From Carnegiea gigantea (taxonomy: Eukaryota; Streptophyta; Magnoliopsida; Caryophyllales; Cactaceae): 64,000 nucleotides of DNA. How positions within the stretch are numbered: position 1 is the stretch's first letter; every line of letters begins with the position of its first letter. The notes beneath the pieces were generated by a model. That model saw only the letters and a program-made list of their open reading frames with translations. It was not told the origin of the DNA and did not search any database. Both the position numbers and the translations under genes were made by a program. The stretch covers positions 2,373,191 through 2,437,190 of the forward strand of contig JAKOGI010000005.1 of assembly GCA_029747015.1 (NCBI GenBank), read 5' to 3'. Of the stretch, positions 1 through 11,628 are shown in pieces.

Positions 1-129
1 ACTAACTTGAAACTTAAGATATGGATAATGAAATTGACTAAAGAAACTTAAGCATATATAATGTCTAAATAATGTGTGTTTTTCTCTTAAACCTAATGTG
101 CAAGTATACGGCATGAAAAAATTCATTTG

Positions 130-460
130 CCTTGTTCAGCAAAATTAGCTGTTTAGGTAGAGGACAACGGTTCAGGTAGCGGATAGCTGTTTAGATAGCA
201 GATAGCGTTTCTAATTTAACTGTTAGCGGATAACTGTTTAGATGAGCGGTTTAAACTAATGTGTTCGATAGATTTAGGTAGGCTAGCTAATTAATATAAA
301 TTGATATAAAAGAATATAGATAATTTCCAAACACACAATATTTAAAGGGTATTTTTTGGCTAAAAAAATATGAAACGCCACTTTTAAATGTCAAACGTTA
401 ATACTATTAGCTTTTTAAAAACATTACTTAAAGCGCTAAACGCTAAACACTACTTGAATT
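130..460. repeat. short dispersed repeats upstream of eRF1
   Basis: This AT-rich stretch has no gene. The motif CTGTTTAG(A/G)T recurs at about 147-160, 185-198 and 232-246, next to GCGGATA words. A short tandem of GCTAAAC lies at about 433-448. It looks like the remains of a small DNA transposon, but no convincing terminal repeats or target duplication were found. Confidence 0.4.
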
Positions 461-712
461 ATTAGTCAAAACACTAATTTAACAAACACTAAAAATTAAC
501 TAAATAGTATATTGATTTGATCAACATACAATCACTATCAAAAATATTGTTACCGAATACGATCTTACAATCATTTTTTAATTTTATGACTCGTGCATAA
601 GCACGGGCATGGTAAAAATTATTCGGAAAACAAGCAGCGCAGAGTGTATTACTATCACCGACTGCCCAGAATTGTACATGTTCCTGGTCCCTCATATATT
701 TGCGTAGTTGTG

Positions 713-721
713 AAACCCTAA
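713..721 (+). promoter_or_regulatory. telo-box (AAACCCTAA) upstream of eRF1
   Basis: The word AAACCCTAA lies just before a CT-rich leader at 742-761. In plants this telo-box is known from promoters and leaders of genes for the translation machinery, which fits the downstream release-factor gene. That it works here is inferred. Confidence 0.5.
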
Positions 722-741
722 CGCCCCTTTTCCCCGGCCAC

Positions 742-2280
742 CTCTCTCTCTCTCTCTCTCTGTCTTTCTGAGCCTGAGCAACAAGTATCAGATCCATTGA
801 GGTGGTCTTCAAGAAGGTGTGCACCCGGCTCATCAAGATCTTCCTCATCGGTTCGCTCGTTAATTTACAGGTTTTCTTTCTCTCTCCAGTTTCGCCTCTA
901 TTTGCTATTTATCATTTTTCTCTCATTCTCAAAAATAGAAAATCGGAATCTTTGATGTATTGGATTTGGTTTGGAGATAGTTGTTAGCTCAATAATCGAT
1001 TTGGAGTTGAAGGGTTCCCCCCCCCCCCGGTTTTCACCGATTTAAATTTTTATGGGCTTTTTTTTAATCGTTAGGTCTTTCTTTCGATGAACTATGATGG
1101 TGTTATTTTGCTGAAAGTTGTCTGATATCTTGTTGTTTACTGTTGTGTTGCTTGTGTGCTTTGATGTTGAGCAATTTAAGAAAATTGTTCCAAGTGTATT
1201 TCATTGGGAAAAGATTAGATTCGTCGATTCTTATTTTATTGATTAAAGGAGATTTCTATTCTCTTGATATAAATCGTTGTTGTATGATTAAAGTTTTAAC
1301 CTTCGAATGACAAAGATGAAGATGAAGGAGGATAAAAAGGCTGAATGATTCAAAGAAGGGTGAGAGTTTGATGCACATCAGATGTGTACAAGAGCTGGGT
1401 CAAATAAGCCTGATTCCTAGTTTTTAATGCGAAATTCTTTTGGATAAGAAAGGTTTCACTTGAAATTTTCTGCTAGTTTTATTCTTGATCTCAAATTATG
1501 GGTAATGGGGAAGTTGCATTCCAGATAAATCCTTTCATCTCGACTCACAATCCTTAAATCCAGTAAGTTTGGACGGCTTAGGTTTTGGCAAGGGGAAATC
1601 CTCAATTGCAGCTAAACATAATTGACTTGATTTGCTTGCGGGGCTTGGATCATCTAATATGCGCCGTTTTGATATTATGCTCTTGGATTTTTCATCCTGG
1701 ATGTATAGGGCTTTCAATTGATATTATCGATACCGATAGATTCAGAAGTCTTATGGATGTTGATTCCTGTTTACGACCGATATATCTATTTTCACATCAA
1801 GGATTGTTACCTTACCGGTCCTTACAAAGGTTATCTTTATTGATCTGGAATGTTAAAACAATTAGTGCCCAAAGTTTGAGAAAGGGTACCCCTTTTCATT
1901 TTTATTTTTTTTGGGGGGCCTGGGGTGAGAAGGGCTATCAGGATAGTTGCATCAGGTGTAGTTCTAGTTAAAATTTTATTCAGTAATCATTATATCCTAC
2001 CTTAAATCATATGTTGCAACTTGCAAGTGATTGAAAAGTGAGGTCTGTGTATGCTACTGACCTGTGCCTATGTCCATGCCCATGCCCATTGCTGTCTTAT
2101 TCATTTTCAATTTTGTAATGTATTTCTTTTTTTTTTCTTTTTTTTTTCTTTTTTTTGGGGTTGCATGTTGAGGATTTTTCCTTTCCTTTCGCCCCTCATG
2201 TCCTTCTGAACTCCACTCCCACAAAAAAGCTTATTCAATAAATGCTTTTGCAGGTAATTTCGTTCATATCTTTGGTTTAG
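742..2280 (+). other. eRF1 5'UTR exon and leader intron
   Basis: A CT-rich leader from about 742 to 870 ends in ACAG followed by a GT donor at 871. The leader intron probably runs to the AG at 2279-2280, directly before the start codon. A second possible acceptor is the CAG ending at 2253, which would leave 28 leader bases in the exon. Short frames in this stretch, such as the one opening at 802, have no recognisable domain and were not called. The intron contains a C10-type run near 1019 and T-G homopolymer junctions at 1905-1918 and 2149-2160. Confidence 0.6.
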
Positions 2281-2281
2281 G

Positions 2282-3595
2282 ATGTCAGAAAGCCATGAGA
2301 CTGACAAGAACATTGAGATATGGAAGATTAAAAAGTTGATTAAAGCATTAGAAGCTGCTAGGGGCAATGGAACCAGCATGATTTCTCTTATTATGCCTCC
2401 ACGTGATCAGATTTCTCGAGTGACTAAGATGTTGGGTGATGAGTATGGAACTGCTTCCAACATCAAGAGTAGGGTCAACCGTCAATCTGTCTTGGCAGCT
2501 ATTACGTCTGCACAGCAAAGACTAAAGCTGTACAACAAGGTCCCTCCTAATGGGCTGGTGCTCTACACTGGGACAATTGTGACCGAGGATGGAAAGGAAA
2601 AGAAGGTGACAATTGATTTTGAGCCATTCAAGCCTATCAATGCCTCACTTTACCTTTGCGACAACAAATTCCACACTGAGCCACTGAATGAACTTTTGGA
2701 ATCTGATGATAAGTTTGGTTTCATTGTCATGGATGGTAATGGAACACTTTTTGGGACGCTGAGTGGTAACACAAGGGAGGTGCTTCATAAATTTTCTGTT
2801 GATCTTCCAAAGAAGCACGGTAGAGGAGGGCAGTCTGCGTTGCGTTTTGCTCGTCTTCGTATGGAAAAGCGTCACAACTATGTGAGGAAGACAGCAGAAC
2901 TTGCTACCCAGTTTTTCATCAATCCGGCCACCAGCCAGCCTAATGTTTCAGGACTCATACTTGCTGGATCTGCAGACTTTAAAACTGAGCTTAGCCAGTC
3001 AGACATGTTTGATCCTCGTCTTGCAACTAAGATAATAAATGTGGTGGATGTTTCTTACGGTGGTGAGAATGGATTTAATCAGGCAATTGAGCTATCTTCT
3101 GAAATTCTGGCCAATGTGAAGTTCATCCAGGAAAAGAAATTGATAGGAAAATACTTCGAGGAGATTAGTCAGGATACCGGTAAGTATGTGTTTGGTGTTG
3201 AAGATACACTCAAGGCTTTGGAAATGGGAGCTGTCGAGACCCTGATTGTTTGGGAAAATCTGGATATCAACAGATACCTGCTTAAGAACAGCACTAGTGG
3301 TGAGATTATCATCAAACACTTGAACAAAGAGCAAGAAGCTGACCAGAGCAATTTCCGGGATCCAGCTACCTCAGCTGAGTTGGAAGTCCAAGAGAAAATG
3401 CCTCTGCTGGAGTGGTTTGCTAATGAGTACAAGAACTTTGGTTGCTCCCTTGAGTTTGTCACTAACAAATCTCAAGAAGGATCACAGTTTTGCAGGGGAT
3501 TTGGAGGCATAGGTGGAATCCTACGATACCAACTTGATATAAGATCTTTTGATGAGCTCTCTGATGATGGTGAAGTTTATGAAGATTCGGATTGA
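2282..3595 (+). CDS. ERF1: eukaryotic peptide chain release factor subunit 1 (eRF1)
   Basis: This intronless reading frame encodes 437 residues, the usual length for plant eRF1. The protein reads all three stop codons in the ribosomal A site and triggers peptidyl-tRNA hydrolysis in the cytosol together with eRF3. The N-domain stop-codon motifs are present: NIKS at residues 60-63 and YLCDNKF (the YxCxxxF motif) at 124-130. The catalytic GGQ of the middle domain lies at 182-184, in the expected [14 protein letters not shown] context. The C-domain follows and ends in an acidic tail. The start codon directly follows a probable leader-intron acceptor, and the N-terminus [10 protein letters not shown] is plant-like. 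The 3'UTR holds a 29-bp tandem duplication and probably runs to an AATAAATG signal near 4181. All motifs are intact, so the gene is expected to be functional. Confidence 0.97.
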   Translation: MSESHETDKNIEIWKIKKLIKALEAARGNGTSMISLIMPPRDQISRVTKMLGDEYGTASNIKSRVNRQSVLAAITSAQQRLKLYNKVPPNGLVLYTGTIVTEDGKEKKVTIDFEPFKPINASLYLCDNKFHTEPLNELLESDDKFGFIVMDGNGTLFGTLSGNTREVLHKFSVDLPKKHGRGGQSALRFARLRMEKRHNYVRKTAELATQFFINPATSQPNVSGLILAGSADFKTELSQSDMFDPRLATKIINVVDVSYGGENGFNQAIELSSEILANVKFIQEKKLIGKYFEEISQDTGKYVFGVEDTLKALEMGAVETLIVWENLDINRYLLKNSTSGEIIIKHLNKEQEADQSNFRDPATSAELEVQEKMPLLEWFANEYKNFGCSLEFVTNKSQEGSQFCRGFGGIGGILRYQLDIRSFDELSDDGEVYEDSD

Positions 3596-3620
3596 CCGCT
3601 TGCCAATTCTCCCCAATCCG

Positions 3621-3678
3621 GGCACATTGGCCTTGAGGCAGGCACGAGCGGCACATTGGCCTTGAGGCAGGCACGAGC
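3621..3678 (+). repeat. 29-bp tandem duplication in eRF1 3'UTR
   Basis: A 29-bp unit beginning GGCACATTGGCCTTGAGG is present twice back to back, at 3621-3649 and 3650-3678, with no difference seen between the copies. It lies 26 bases past the eRF1 stop codon, in the presumed 3'UTR. Perfect identity implies a recent duplication. Confidence 0.9.
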
Positions 3679-4189
3679 GGCACGTAAGACTCCATCAACA
3701 AGCTGCAGGCCGTGTTGCTCCTGAGATTTCTGCGGAGATCTATTTTAGGTTTTAATTTGTCCACTTATATCATATTTCATATTTATCATTGTGTGTAATA
3801 CCCTGCTGGAGTTCTGTTTAGCTTGTACCTGGAAGGATGTACAATTGCTTCCCGAGTTTGTGCATGCTGGTGGTGTTCACTTGGTTGAGCTGTTGAATGA
3901 GTCGTTCAGATTATTATCAAATTGTTGTATCGCAGCCTGCTTGGCCAAAGAGGACATGATTTCTCTTCGGAACTGTGGTTGCCTGCAGAACTCTAAGATC
4001 CATTGCTGAAGGTGAGAAGAAGCCTTGATTGAGCCGCGGGACAAATTTATTATAATTGAGACACTTGAGTATTTTTATGTTGCTGTTTTGTTGGGGAATA
4101 GGAGCATCTTCCATTTGACATATAAATGCAAGGTTTGAGATGATCCTCAAATTTTGATCTCGTTTTGGTTGTGAGTTCGAATAAATGTC

Positions 4190-4941
4190 ACTTTTTCTGC
4201 TTTTGGCTGTAAAATTTATAAAAGAAGACGTACTTTGGACGTAAATTTTGTGGTGCTTTGTCCAAGTTGTGTTGGCTAGACTTTGGTTTCTGAGGTGACG
4301 GTGGTTTCTGAGCCAGCTAAACTTGGCTTTACTTTTTGCGGAAGGGGTAAGTCCCTACTTTGATATGATGCGGTTTCAGTCTTCTACCCTTGAACCCTTA
4401 GACCTACATTAAGCAAACAAAAAAATCAATGGAGCACGGAAAGAATTTCAATACTACGTTTCTCCTCTTCAATTCCACCTGTCACCAGATTTTCGCCAGG
4501 CTTAAACATCTCGGTGCTATGTTACCGACTTCAGTGATGCTGCAACGGCAATTGGGAGTCTCTGCCCTCAGTAATTCGGTATTAGAATGGGAAAACTCTG
4601 TTGTTTGTTTAATCGCGTATGGGGGAAGGAACAATGTTGACGTAGATAGAATTCAAAAACTCACAAATACTACGATAGTTATGACTCACAATATTCAGTT
4701 TTCTAGCTGCAAAACAGAGGCCCTAATGGAACTGGCATTGGAAGTTGGAACAGTCTCTCCTAGCATGCACTCCCAACAAAACAAGAGCAAAATATGGAAT
4801 ACCAATTGTACAATATAGACCAAGAAGTTTGATATATTTGCCACGTTCTATACAAAAAGCATACCCCATAATACAAGGAAAAAAGGGGACCAAATTTGAC
4901 TCATGGGGCCAGTCAAGGGAAACTGGAGGGAGAAACCCTAG
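4190..4941. other. convergent intergenic / 3'UTR region
   Basis: This stretch lies between the end of eRF1 (+) and the stop codon of the TMEM230-like gene (-). The right part is presumably the minus-strand 3'UTR. A 129-codon frame at 4429-4818 shows no recognisable domain and was not called. Confidence 0.5.
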
Positions 4942-7900
4942 CTAGTAGTCCGGGATGGAAGCAAAGCGATAACCTGTAGCACCTCTCCATGAATAGTAAG
5001 CAACTCGAGTTTCATAAAACCCTGCAACCAATATATAACCACTGGTCAGTCAGAACCATCCTAAGAGGCCCATATGATTATGAGCGTGTAACCTCTACAA
5101 AAGAACATTTGATACCCCCAACACGAATAGTAAGCCATTGAATGTATTAACTCTCTCAAGATGAAGAACCATAAGTACAAACATACAGACACACATATGG
5201 ATGCGCACACATGCACGCGAAAGTGATAATAAAAAAAGAAGTGCAGGATACATTAAGATGCACAAAAAGCGGATGGTAAACCAATTCAGGCCATAGCATC
5301 ATTTAAAGCAACCAAGAGATAGACAAGAAAAACAAAACAAATACATGCAATAAAATCAGTGCAGAAGAGCGTAGCAGCAGTATAAACAGAAAATGGTAAC
5401 AAGAGGTAAGGGCGCTGAACATGATTTGTTAACCAAGTGTTGCAAACCTGACTCTAGCACCACCATGAAGCCTATCAGGAGCAATTACTGGATATGGACG
5501 AGCTCATCCCCTCCAGGGGGGATCCTTACAACTTCCTCTTAGCATCAATTCAAAAACGACTCTCCTTTACTTGGCTCATCAGAAGCAACACCTCCCCACA
5601 CCTTTCCTCATACTCCTATGTGTAAGAGTATGCTTACGGGGGACAGAAAGCCCCTAACCATCAAAGTCATGATACAACTGCCTTTACCACAAGCGCAGAG
5701 TATCATCACCAAAGGAATGGAGTACAAGTTATTCATGGACCGACAGAAGACGTACTTAAAAAGAGCGTTAAGAGGTTTTCCATGTCAATACATCCAAAGA
5801 ATGTTATCGCAGCAAATTGTTAGGTTGGCTCCCCTACCAAAACATATTCACGGAATGTTATCCCGACAAATTGATAGGTTGGCCCACATTCTCTGTTAGT
5901 CTTCTCCTAGCCAGCCCCTCCAACAAAATTTTGCGGCTTGCAATACATTTCTGACTCCATTGCTTGAGATAACACCTCTACCTCTTCACTGGAAAGTCTG
6001 GAATAAATCGAACAGATGTCTGATGTAAGTCTCAAGGGAAGGAACAACCCAAGCTAACTTGCAACAAGAACACAACCAAAACAAGTGGAAAACTCACGAA
6101 CCAAGGGGGGCACGGTCGTGCTTAAGGACACGGTGTGGCCGTGCCAAATTTCTGTCCTTCACGCCTAAAGTTTGTGATTTCTCACGGTTTGAAGTGGTTT
6201 TGTATTTGGGCTAAAAACTGAATCAAAACAAGAAGTCTTGGCCTTGATTAGGCTTGAAAAAAGTATGAGAAAGGGTAGGAAATTTGTGGAATGAAAAGAA
6301 TGAGAAGTTCACTGATTAGAACACAAAAGAGAGCTTATGGTTTAAGAAATCCAAAAGCTAACTTTATGAACTTTAAGTGAATTCAATGTGTTTGGGATAG
6401 TTCTAAACTTTGTGATTAGATAAGATACATCACTAATCACTTAGCTTAGGGCCCTTAATCTTTGATTAGGATACAGATACACCACCTAATCAATGATTAA
6501 GACTCACTTGAACACCACCTTAATCGGCCTAATTAAGGATAAGCAAGTTAAGTGTTTAAGAGGAACTCAAGACACAAAGTCTTTTCTCAAAGTTTTAAAC
6601 TCAAAATCTGATTGATGAAGTGAGAAGTACACGGCCTTATATAGCCACTAAAGTCATGAAACAACCTTTCCCTCTAAGGGAGGAAAGGTATTAGTCTAGC
6701 TAAGCACACTTATACAAGGTTTAAACTAAAATAAAGTAAAACCGGTACAATCAAGCTTAATACACAAGTTTACTTATCCTAAGACCTTTCTTAATATCTA
6801 AGGCATAATTGTGACTCATTTTCCTTCCTTGGAGGGCAAAGATACACGGCTGCCACCTAGCAAAAGGTTGCTAAATTCGAGCTTGACATGTGTGTTGGTG
6901 GTGGCCGAATACATGCTTGCAAAATGTCTTCTTCTTCATGCTTCCACGTGTCTTTCTCCTATGTGGCTGAGTGGCAGCTTACCAAGCAGCTCAATTTGAC
7001 CAAGTAGGCAAGCTTACACCTTAAGCAAACCCCTTGAAGGAGGAAAACTACTAGACTAAGTAACCGGGTGTCAATCAGCCGGTTTCTGCCTCAACTTGTC
7101 ACACATGCTTGACACATCAAATGCTGACTAATTGCTACGTTTCTTACATGGATGGAAACCTCAAGATGTCTAGATTACCCTCCTTTTTGAATCACAGCAA
7201 TTGGACGTCATTTGCCCCTTGAATCAGCCTGATTCCCAAAACCGTGCAGATTGGACTCCAAAACAGCACAGGTTTACTAATTAGCTTAATTCACTAACCA
7301 ATTGAACTCCGAATCTGGTAATTCCAATTGGATATGAAAGCTAAGATCTTGGGGACCCAAAATATGTAAAAATACAAGACTTAAACCAAACTATATCATA
7401 AGAAATAAAAAGAACAAAACCGGGTTCATCCTGGCCCTGCTGGGCAGTTTTGACACCTTGGGTTTAATTGCTGATTTGAACGACCAAATGAAGTCCAAAT
7501 TGGATGAAACTTGATTTGTTGGAAAGCTAACATCTTGATCTTCAAATCCATCAAAAAATATTAGACGTAAACCCTTAGTATGTTTGAGAAATTAAGCACA
7601 CAAAAACGGATTAGCTGCTGGAATTAACCCTTGCCCTGCAGTTTCAATGTTTAAACAAAACTTGGATGATTTATTCATCCTTAAACCAGCATATTGAGCT
7701 TACTTAATTGATTTGATTCTTTTAAAACAAAAGGGATGGAGGGATTTCCATCAATGTCTGAACAGCCGGCACCAACCTGAACAGCACTTACCACGAAACA
7801 AGAGAGATATTTCTCTTGAAAGCATCATCCATCTTCTCATACAGCAAAATTTATCCTAGTTCAAAAGCCTCTTGCACCTGCAATGAATGACTCTCCCAGT

Positions 7901-8521
7901 ACCGTATATCTAGTACCCAGGTAGTGCAACAATAGTAACACAAAGACCTAAATAAGATTACCAGAAAATTTCTCAACAAAACTTGTAACAGGTATAATTA
8001 TCCAATTACATGCCAACTAGTACATGCCAACAGAAAGCCTTCTCTCATCAATCAATCAATCAGCAGATATTGCCCATTCCTTTACAGCCTTGACATCACA
8101 AGTACAATTCCCCTCAATACGCACCTAGGCAACAAACTACAGAGCTTTTTGTCCTTTTTTTTCCTTTCTTTCAGGGTAGGGGGGTGCAGAAGATAAGAAG
8201 AGAGAAATCTGGAAAATTGAGGACAGATTGGGGTAACATACCAGGAAGAAAAGTAAGAATCCCAAGCGCCAGAAGGCCATATGCTTGAGGCCGCTCCCCC
8301 TTCATATGATCAGTGAGAACAAAAAACGAAAGAAATAAAAGAAGTGATCCAAGGAAGAGAAGAAACAAGGCAAGGAGAATTGATCTCCATGGAACTCTGT
8401 CCAGTGATTTTGGCATGTAATCAAAACGTGGATCATAGCCTCTTCCTCTTGGGTGACCCGAATCTTCATCACCGTCATCCACAGCAAGACGTGAATATTT
8501 CACGTTACGTCTTGATGCCAT
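4942..8521 (-). CDS. TMEM230-like two-pass membrane protein (two coding exons)
   Basis: Two coding exons join in frame: 8521-8242 (280 nt) and 5021-4942 (80 nt), separated by a 3.2-kb intron. The donor is G|GTATGT and the acceptor TTGCAG|GG. The product is 119 residues, the normal length for the plant TMEM230 family. It has a basic N-terminus (MASRRNVKYSRL), an acidic linker, the conserved DPRFDY at about 30-35 and DRVPW at 41-45. Transmembrane segment 1 covers about 47-70, and segment 2 covers about 80-104 with GLLALGILTFLPG leading into FYETRVAYYSWRG. The tail ends FASIPDY. Animal TMEM230 acts in vesicle trafficking; the plant role is inferred to be endomembrane. A minus-strand acceptor (ACTTGTCAG) near 8606, about 85 bases before the start, suggests a 5'UTR intron. 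The first exon may lie as far away as 18 kb. Confidence 0.9.
5022..8241 (-). other. 3.2-kb TMEM230 intron with possible LTR-derived fragment
   Basis: No coding exon was recognised in the intron. Around 6108-6156 there are GC-rich palindromic words (CACGGTCGTG, GTGGCCGTGCC). They match the style of the repeats inside the LTRs at 49.2 and 53.6 kb, and the following 1.6 kb looks like non-host repeat. No LTR ends, primer site or target duplication could be fixed. Confidence 0.4.
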
Positions 8522-8991
8522 TTCAGATCAGGTCAGTAGCAATGCGGAACTGTAATGCGACAGTCCTCCGCTCCCACTCTCTGTTCCAAACTCAAATTTC
8601 TGACAAGTATAAAATAAAAAAGCACAGAAGTTCATAATTCATGCCAAGGATAAAGCATTTAAAAACGTTCCCCCCTTTATAAGCATAAAGCATGAAAGCT
8701 TAGTCAAGATAAAGCAAACTGTGTGACCATTAACAACTTTGCCAATCAGATAAAAAGAAAGAAAGATAGAACTCGAAGAAGCGACCACCGATCAGTGCCC
8801 CCCCAGGTTCAAGCAATTCATTAAGCAGTTGACAACCCCCCCCCCCCCGGGTGCCCCGAAAAATGATCCTGCTTAGTTACAGCTGAGAAGCCATGGGCAA
8901 CAGTTCAATGGAGATAGATCAAATCCTAAGTGGAATATCAATATAGATCCCAAACCAAACCAAAACTGCACCATTATCCTTGAGCCACACC

Positions 8992-9623
8992 CAAGGTTAC
9001 AGGAACCAGACCGGTCCGACCGGTTAACCTGTAAACCGGATCATGGTCCGGTCCATTTTGGGCCATAAAACCGCTGCTTAGTTGGGCTGGTCAAAATCCG
9101 GTTGAACCGATTTAGCCACTAGACCGGTGGTTTGACCCGGTTCAACTCACCTCCTTTCCTTGCCTATGTAAAAATTTGCACAAATTGCATCCGCTAAGAG
9201 TCGAACCCATGACACTACACCAGATTCCCTTAGCTTCAACACACCAACTACACTAGAAGCCCTTATGTGTCATCCTTTCTCATTGTTTTTTTTAATAATA
9301 AAGCTACAACAGCCCTCTTTTTTTATTTTTTTATTTTTAGGATGCAATTCTTGATTATATTATTAGAGCATGATAACCAACAAACTTAAAATATATAATT
9401 GAAACTAAGCTATGATCTTTATTTTTTGGGTAAGTCAAAAGTGAATATAATAATATATAACTATTATAAAATTGCAACTATTTTTTATCTACATGCAATA
9501 AAATTGCTTATATTTTATGCATCCAGGTCAATCGGCTTAATTTGGTCTAACCGGTCCGCCCGATTGAACCATCGAACCGCTAGCTTAACCGGTTCACCAA
9601 CCAGTTCGGTTCTGGCAACCTTG
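8992..9623. mobile_element. non-autonomous hAT transposon with 8-bp TSD GCCACACC
   Basis: Inverted ends CAAGGTTACAGGAACC at the left and GGTTCTGGCAACCTTG at the right bound a 632-bp element. It is flanked by an exact 8-bp duplication, GCCACACC, at 8984-8991 and 9624-9631. Eight-base duplications and such ends are typical of hAT elements. ACCGGT-type words are repeated near both ends. The interior has no transposase. A B-box-like stretch near 9200 lies inside the element and is not a tRNA. Confidence 0.85.
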
Positions 9624-9631
9624 GCCACACC

Positions 9632-10672
9632 CCCCCTTCCCCCAAAAAAAAGGAGATTACATTCCACTTCCTAGATTATGGTTAAAATTTAAGCGAAACT
9701 TCCAATTTGTGATTTAATTCGAAGAAATCTCAGGCGATTCTTTCCTTTGGTAAAAAAAATTGGCTGTATTTATAGCGATAAAAAGGAAAACCAAATCAAT
9801 TGTTTCAGGTTTGTTAGAAACTGCTTCAATTGTTTGAGGCTTATTTATTTTATGTTTCTGTCTTAGAAGTGCACCAAAGTGCACATCTCCATAAGCCTTG
9901 GGAAATCATAGATCATCGAAGTGACAAAGGTAAAACCACCATCTCCGTGAGGAGCACTTTCAAAAACTAATATCTCAGACACAAAATAAAGGCTATCCTG
10001 GTTTTCAGGATCTTTCGAAAATGCTCAAGAATCAGTTAATTGATGTCTGTAATGTTCTCCTCACAAGTCAAAAGTTTTTAGGATGTTCCAATCCAGTTCT
10101 GACAATTTTGAGTGGACAATATACTACCATATGGCCCATTTTTGAGCTTTTTGAAAACGTTTCAACAGCTACAAGTTTGCGCCAATTGAACCATTATGCT
10201 CACTGTATTGTTTAGAGGAACATTAAAATGTCCTAAGCAGTTTCAAACTCTATTGGCAACCACATACTGAAGGCTCTTGCATAGGATTTTCGAGACAAAA
10301 ATGTCTTATAAGTCGTCCAATGGCAATTTGTGCTCCTACTGACCCCTCAACATGTTCTGCAACATTTTACGTGTATTTTGACAATAAAGAGGATATTGTG
10401 AGCCACCATAATGCTCATTTTGTGGTCCTCTTGGACAATGCCTCAAGATTGAAAAGATGGTGTCAAATGAAGAGATGAAGTTATTATTGCTTACACCCAT
10501 TTCTTAGACTTTAGAGGGGTATTAGAAGATTTTGAGAGTCTTCGTAGGCAAAGTGGCCAAAGCCTCCTAAGACCTCCAAAATTTATATATAAGCATATTA
10601 TGCACATTTTTCAGTAGTTTTGAAAAGTTCAAGATAAGATGTGAGTGTATAATCCTATTGAGAGCCTACTAG
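9632..10672. other. intergenic or intronic, no gene seen
   Basis: This AT-rich sequence has no supported coding region. The stretch from about 10500 to 10570 resembles a diverged copy of the tandem unit found at 10941-11093. If the TMEM230 leader intron extends to 18 kb, this is intron sequence. Confidence 0.4.
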
Positions 10673-10880
10673 GAGCCTATTCCTTTCAACTGATCATATG
10701 TGATTATCATCAGCATTCAACACTAATTAGCACTCATCCGCACTTATTCATATTTCCTACCTACAATTCTTGCCCAGATCAGCACTCATCAGTATTCATT
10801 AGCACTTATTAGCACTTATCAGCACTCATCAGTACTAATTACCAATAAGTTACTTATGATAAGTTGAAAAGAACATGCCC
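10673..10880. mobile_element. short MITE, Harbinger-like, low-complexity interior
   Basis: The ends GAGCCTATTCCTTTCAAC and GTTGAAAAGAACATGCCC are imperfect inverted repeats of 18 bases, flanked by TAG and TAA. The interior repeats CAGCACTCATCAG and AGCACTTAT words. Related copies occur at 27593-27889 and about 21693-22004. The class is inferred from the 3-bp flanks. Confidence 0.55.
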
Positions 10881-10940
10881 TAAGTCATGACTCAAACCAT
10901 GACTCAAAATTGATATGATAAAACCATTAGGGCCATTGAA

Positions 10941-11093
10941 ATCATTAGGAGGATGCCTAGATTGTCTCATGAGGTTTTATAGGTAGAATAGTCAGAGCCT
11001 ACCGAAACCCCCTAAATCATTAGGAGGATGCTTAGATTGGCTTATGAGGTTTTACAGGTAGAATGGTGAGATCCTACTGACACCCCCCAAAAT
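10941..11093 (+). repeat. tandem duplication of about 75 bp beside the copia element
   Basis: The unit starting ATCATTAGGAGGATGC begins at 10941 and again at 11016. The copies differ at several bases. The second copy ends a few bases before the left LTR of the copia element. Confidence 0.75.
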
Positions 11094-11099
11094 GAATGT

Positions 11100-11357
11100 T
11101 GTGGGAATATCATTGTAAATATCTACCTCAGTTTGTTGAGTAGTTGCAGCATGTTAGTTATGCTGATGTCATAATATTCCTTAGCTGGCAGGAGTAAAAG
11201 AGTTTAGAAGAGTGGAGAATATAGCTGTATATATATAGTCCTCTCTATACAGGTTTGCATGCAATAATAAGAAAAGAGGCTCTCCATCTCTCTAAGATTG
11301 CTTTCTCTCTCTCTCTAGAAATCGCCTTTCCATTTCTCTGATTCAGTCAAATTGACA
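11100..11357 (+). repeat. copia 5' LTR
   Basis: The LTR begins TGTGGGAATATC and ends AAATTGACA. It contains a TATATATA stretch near 11229-11236, a probable promoter, and a CT-rich tract before its end. The primer binding site TGGTGTCAGAGC at 11358-11369 resembles the initiator-tRNA-Met complement with one change. Confidence 0.93.
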
Positions 11358-11628
11358 TGGTGTCAGAGCTCAGAACTTTGGATCCTCAGCAATTCTTTCT
11401 TCGTTTTTCGATCAGATTGTTTAGATTCAACAATTGATCAAGTTTTTACATCTTTAATTGATACTGTTTTTTTCCCCCTTTCTTTCGATCAATTCGGCTC
11501 GAATCTCCGATTGATCTAGCCTACATCATCGAGGATTCAGAGATCGATCCTCTTCGATTGATCAAGTTTTTCATCTTAAATTGTTGAGCGATTACTTTGA
11601 TCCTTCTCAACGACATCAATTTTGATCC

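Noticed and set aside
3641..3680. GGCACGAG word identical to a common cDNA-library adapter
   Set aside because: It lies inside a genomic tandem duplication with no vector sequence nearby; chance match.
4429..4818. 129-codon plus-strand frame downstream of eRF1
   Set aside because: No domain, signal or splice support, and it lies in convergent 3' regions.
9185..9215. tRNA B-box-like stretch (AGTCGAACCCATGAC)
   Set aside because: Inside the hAT element, with no tRNA fold or A box.
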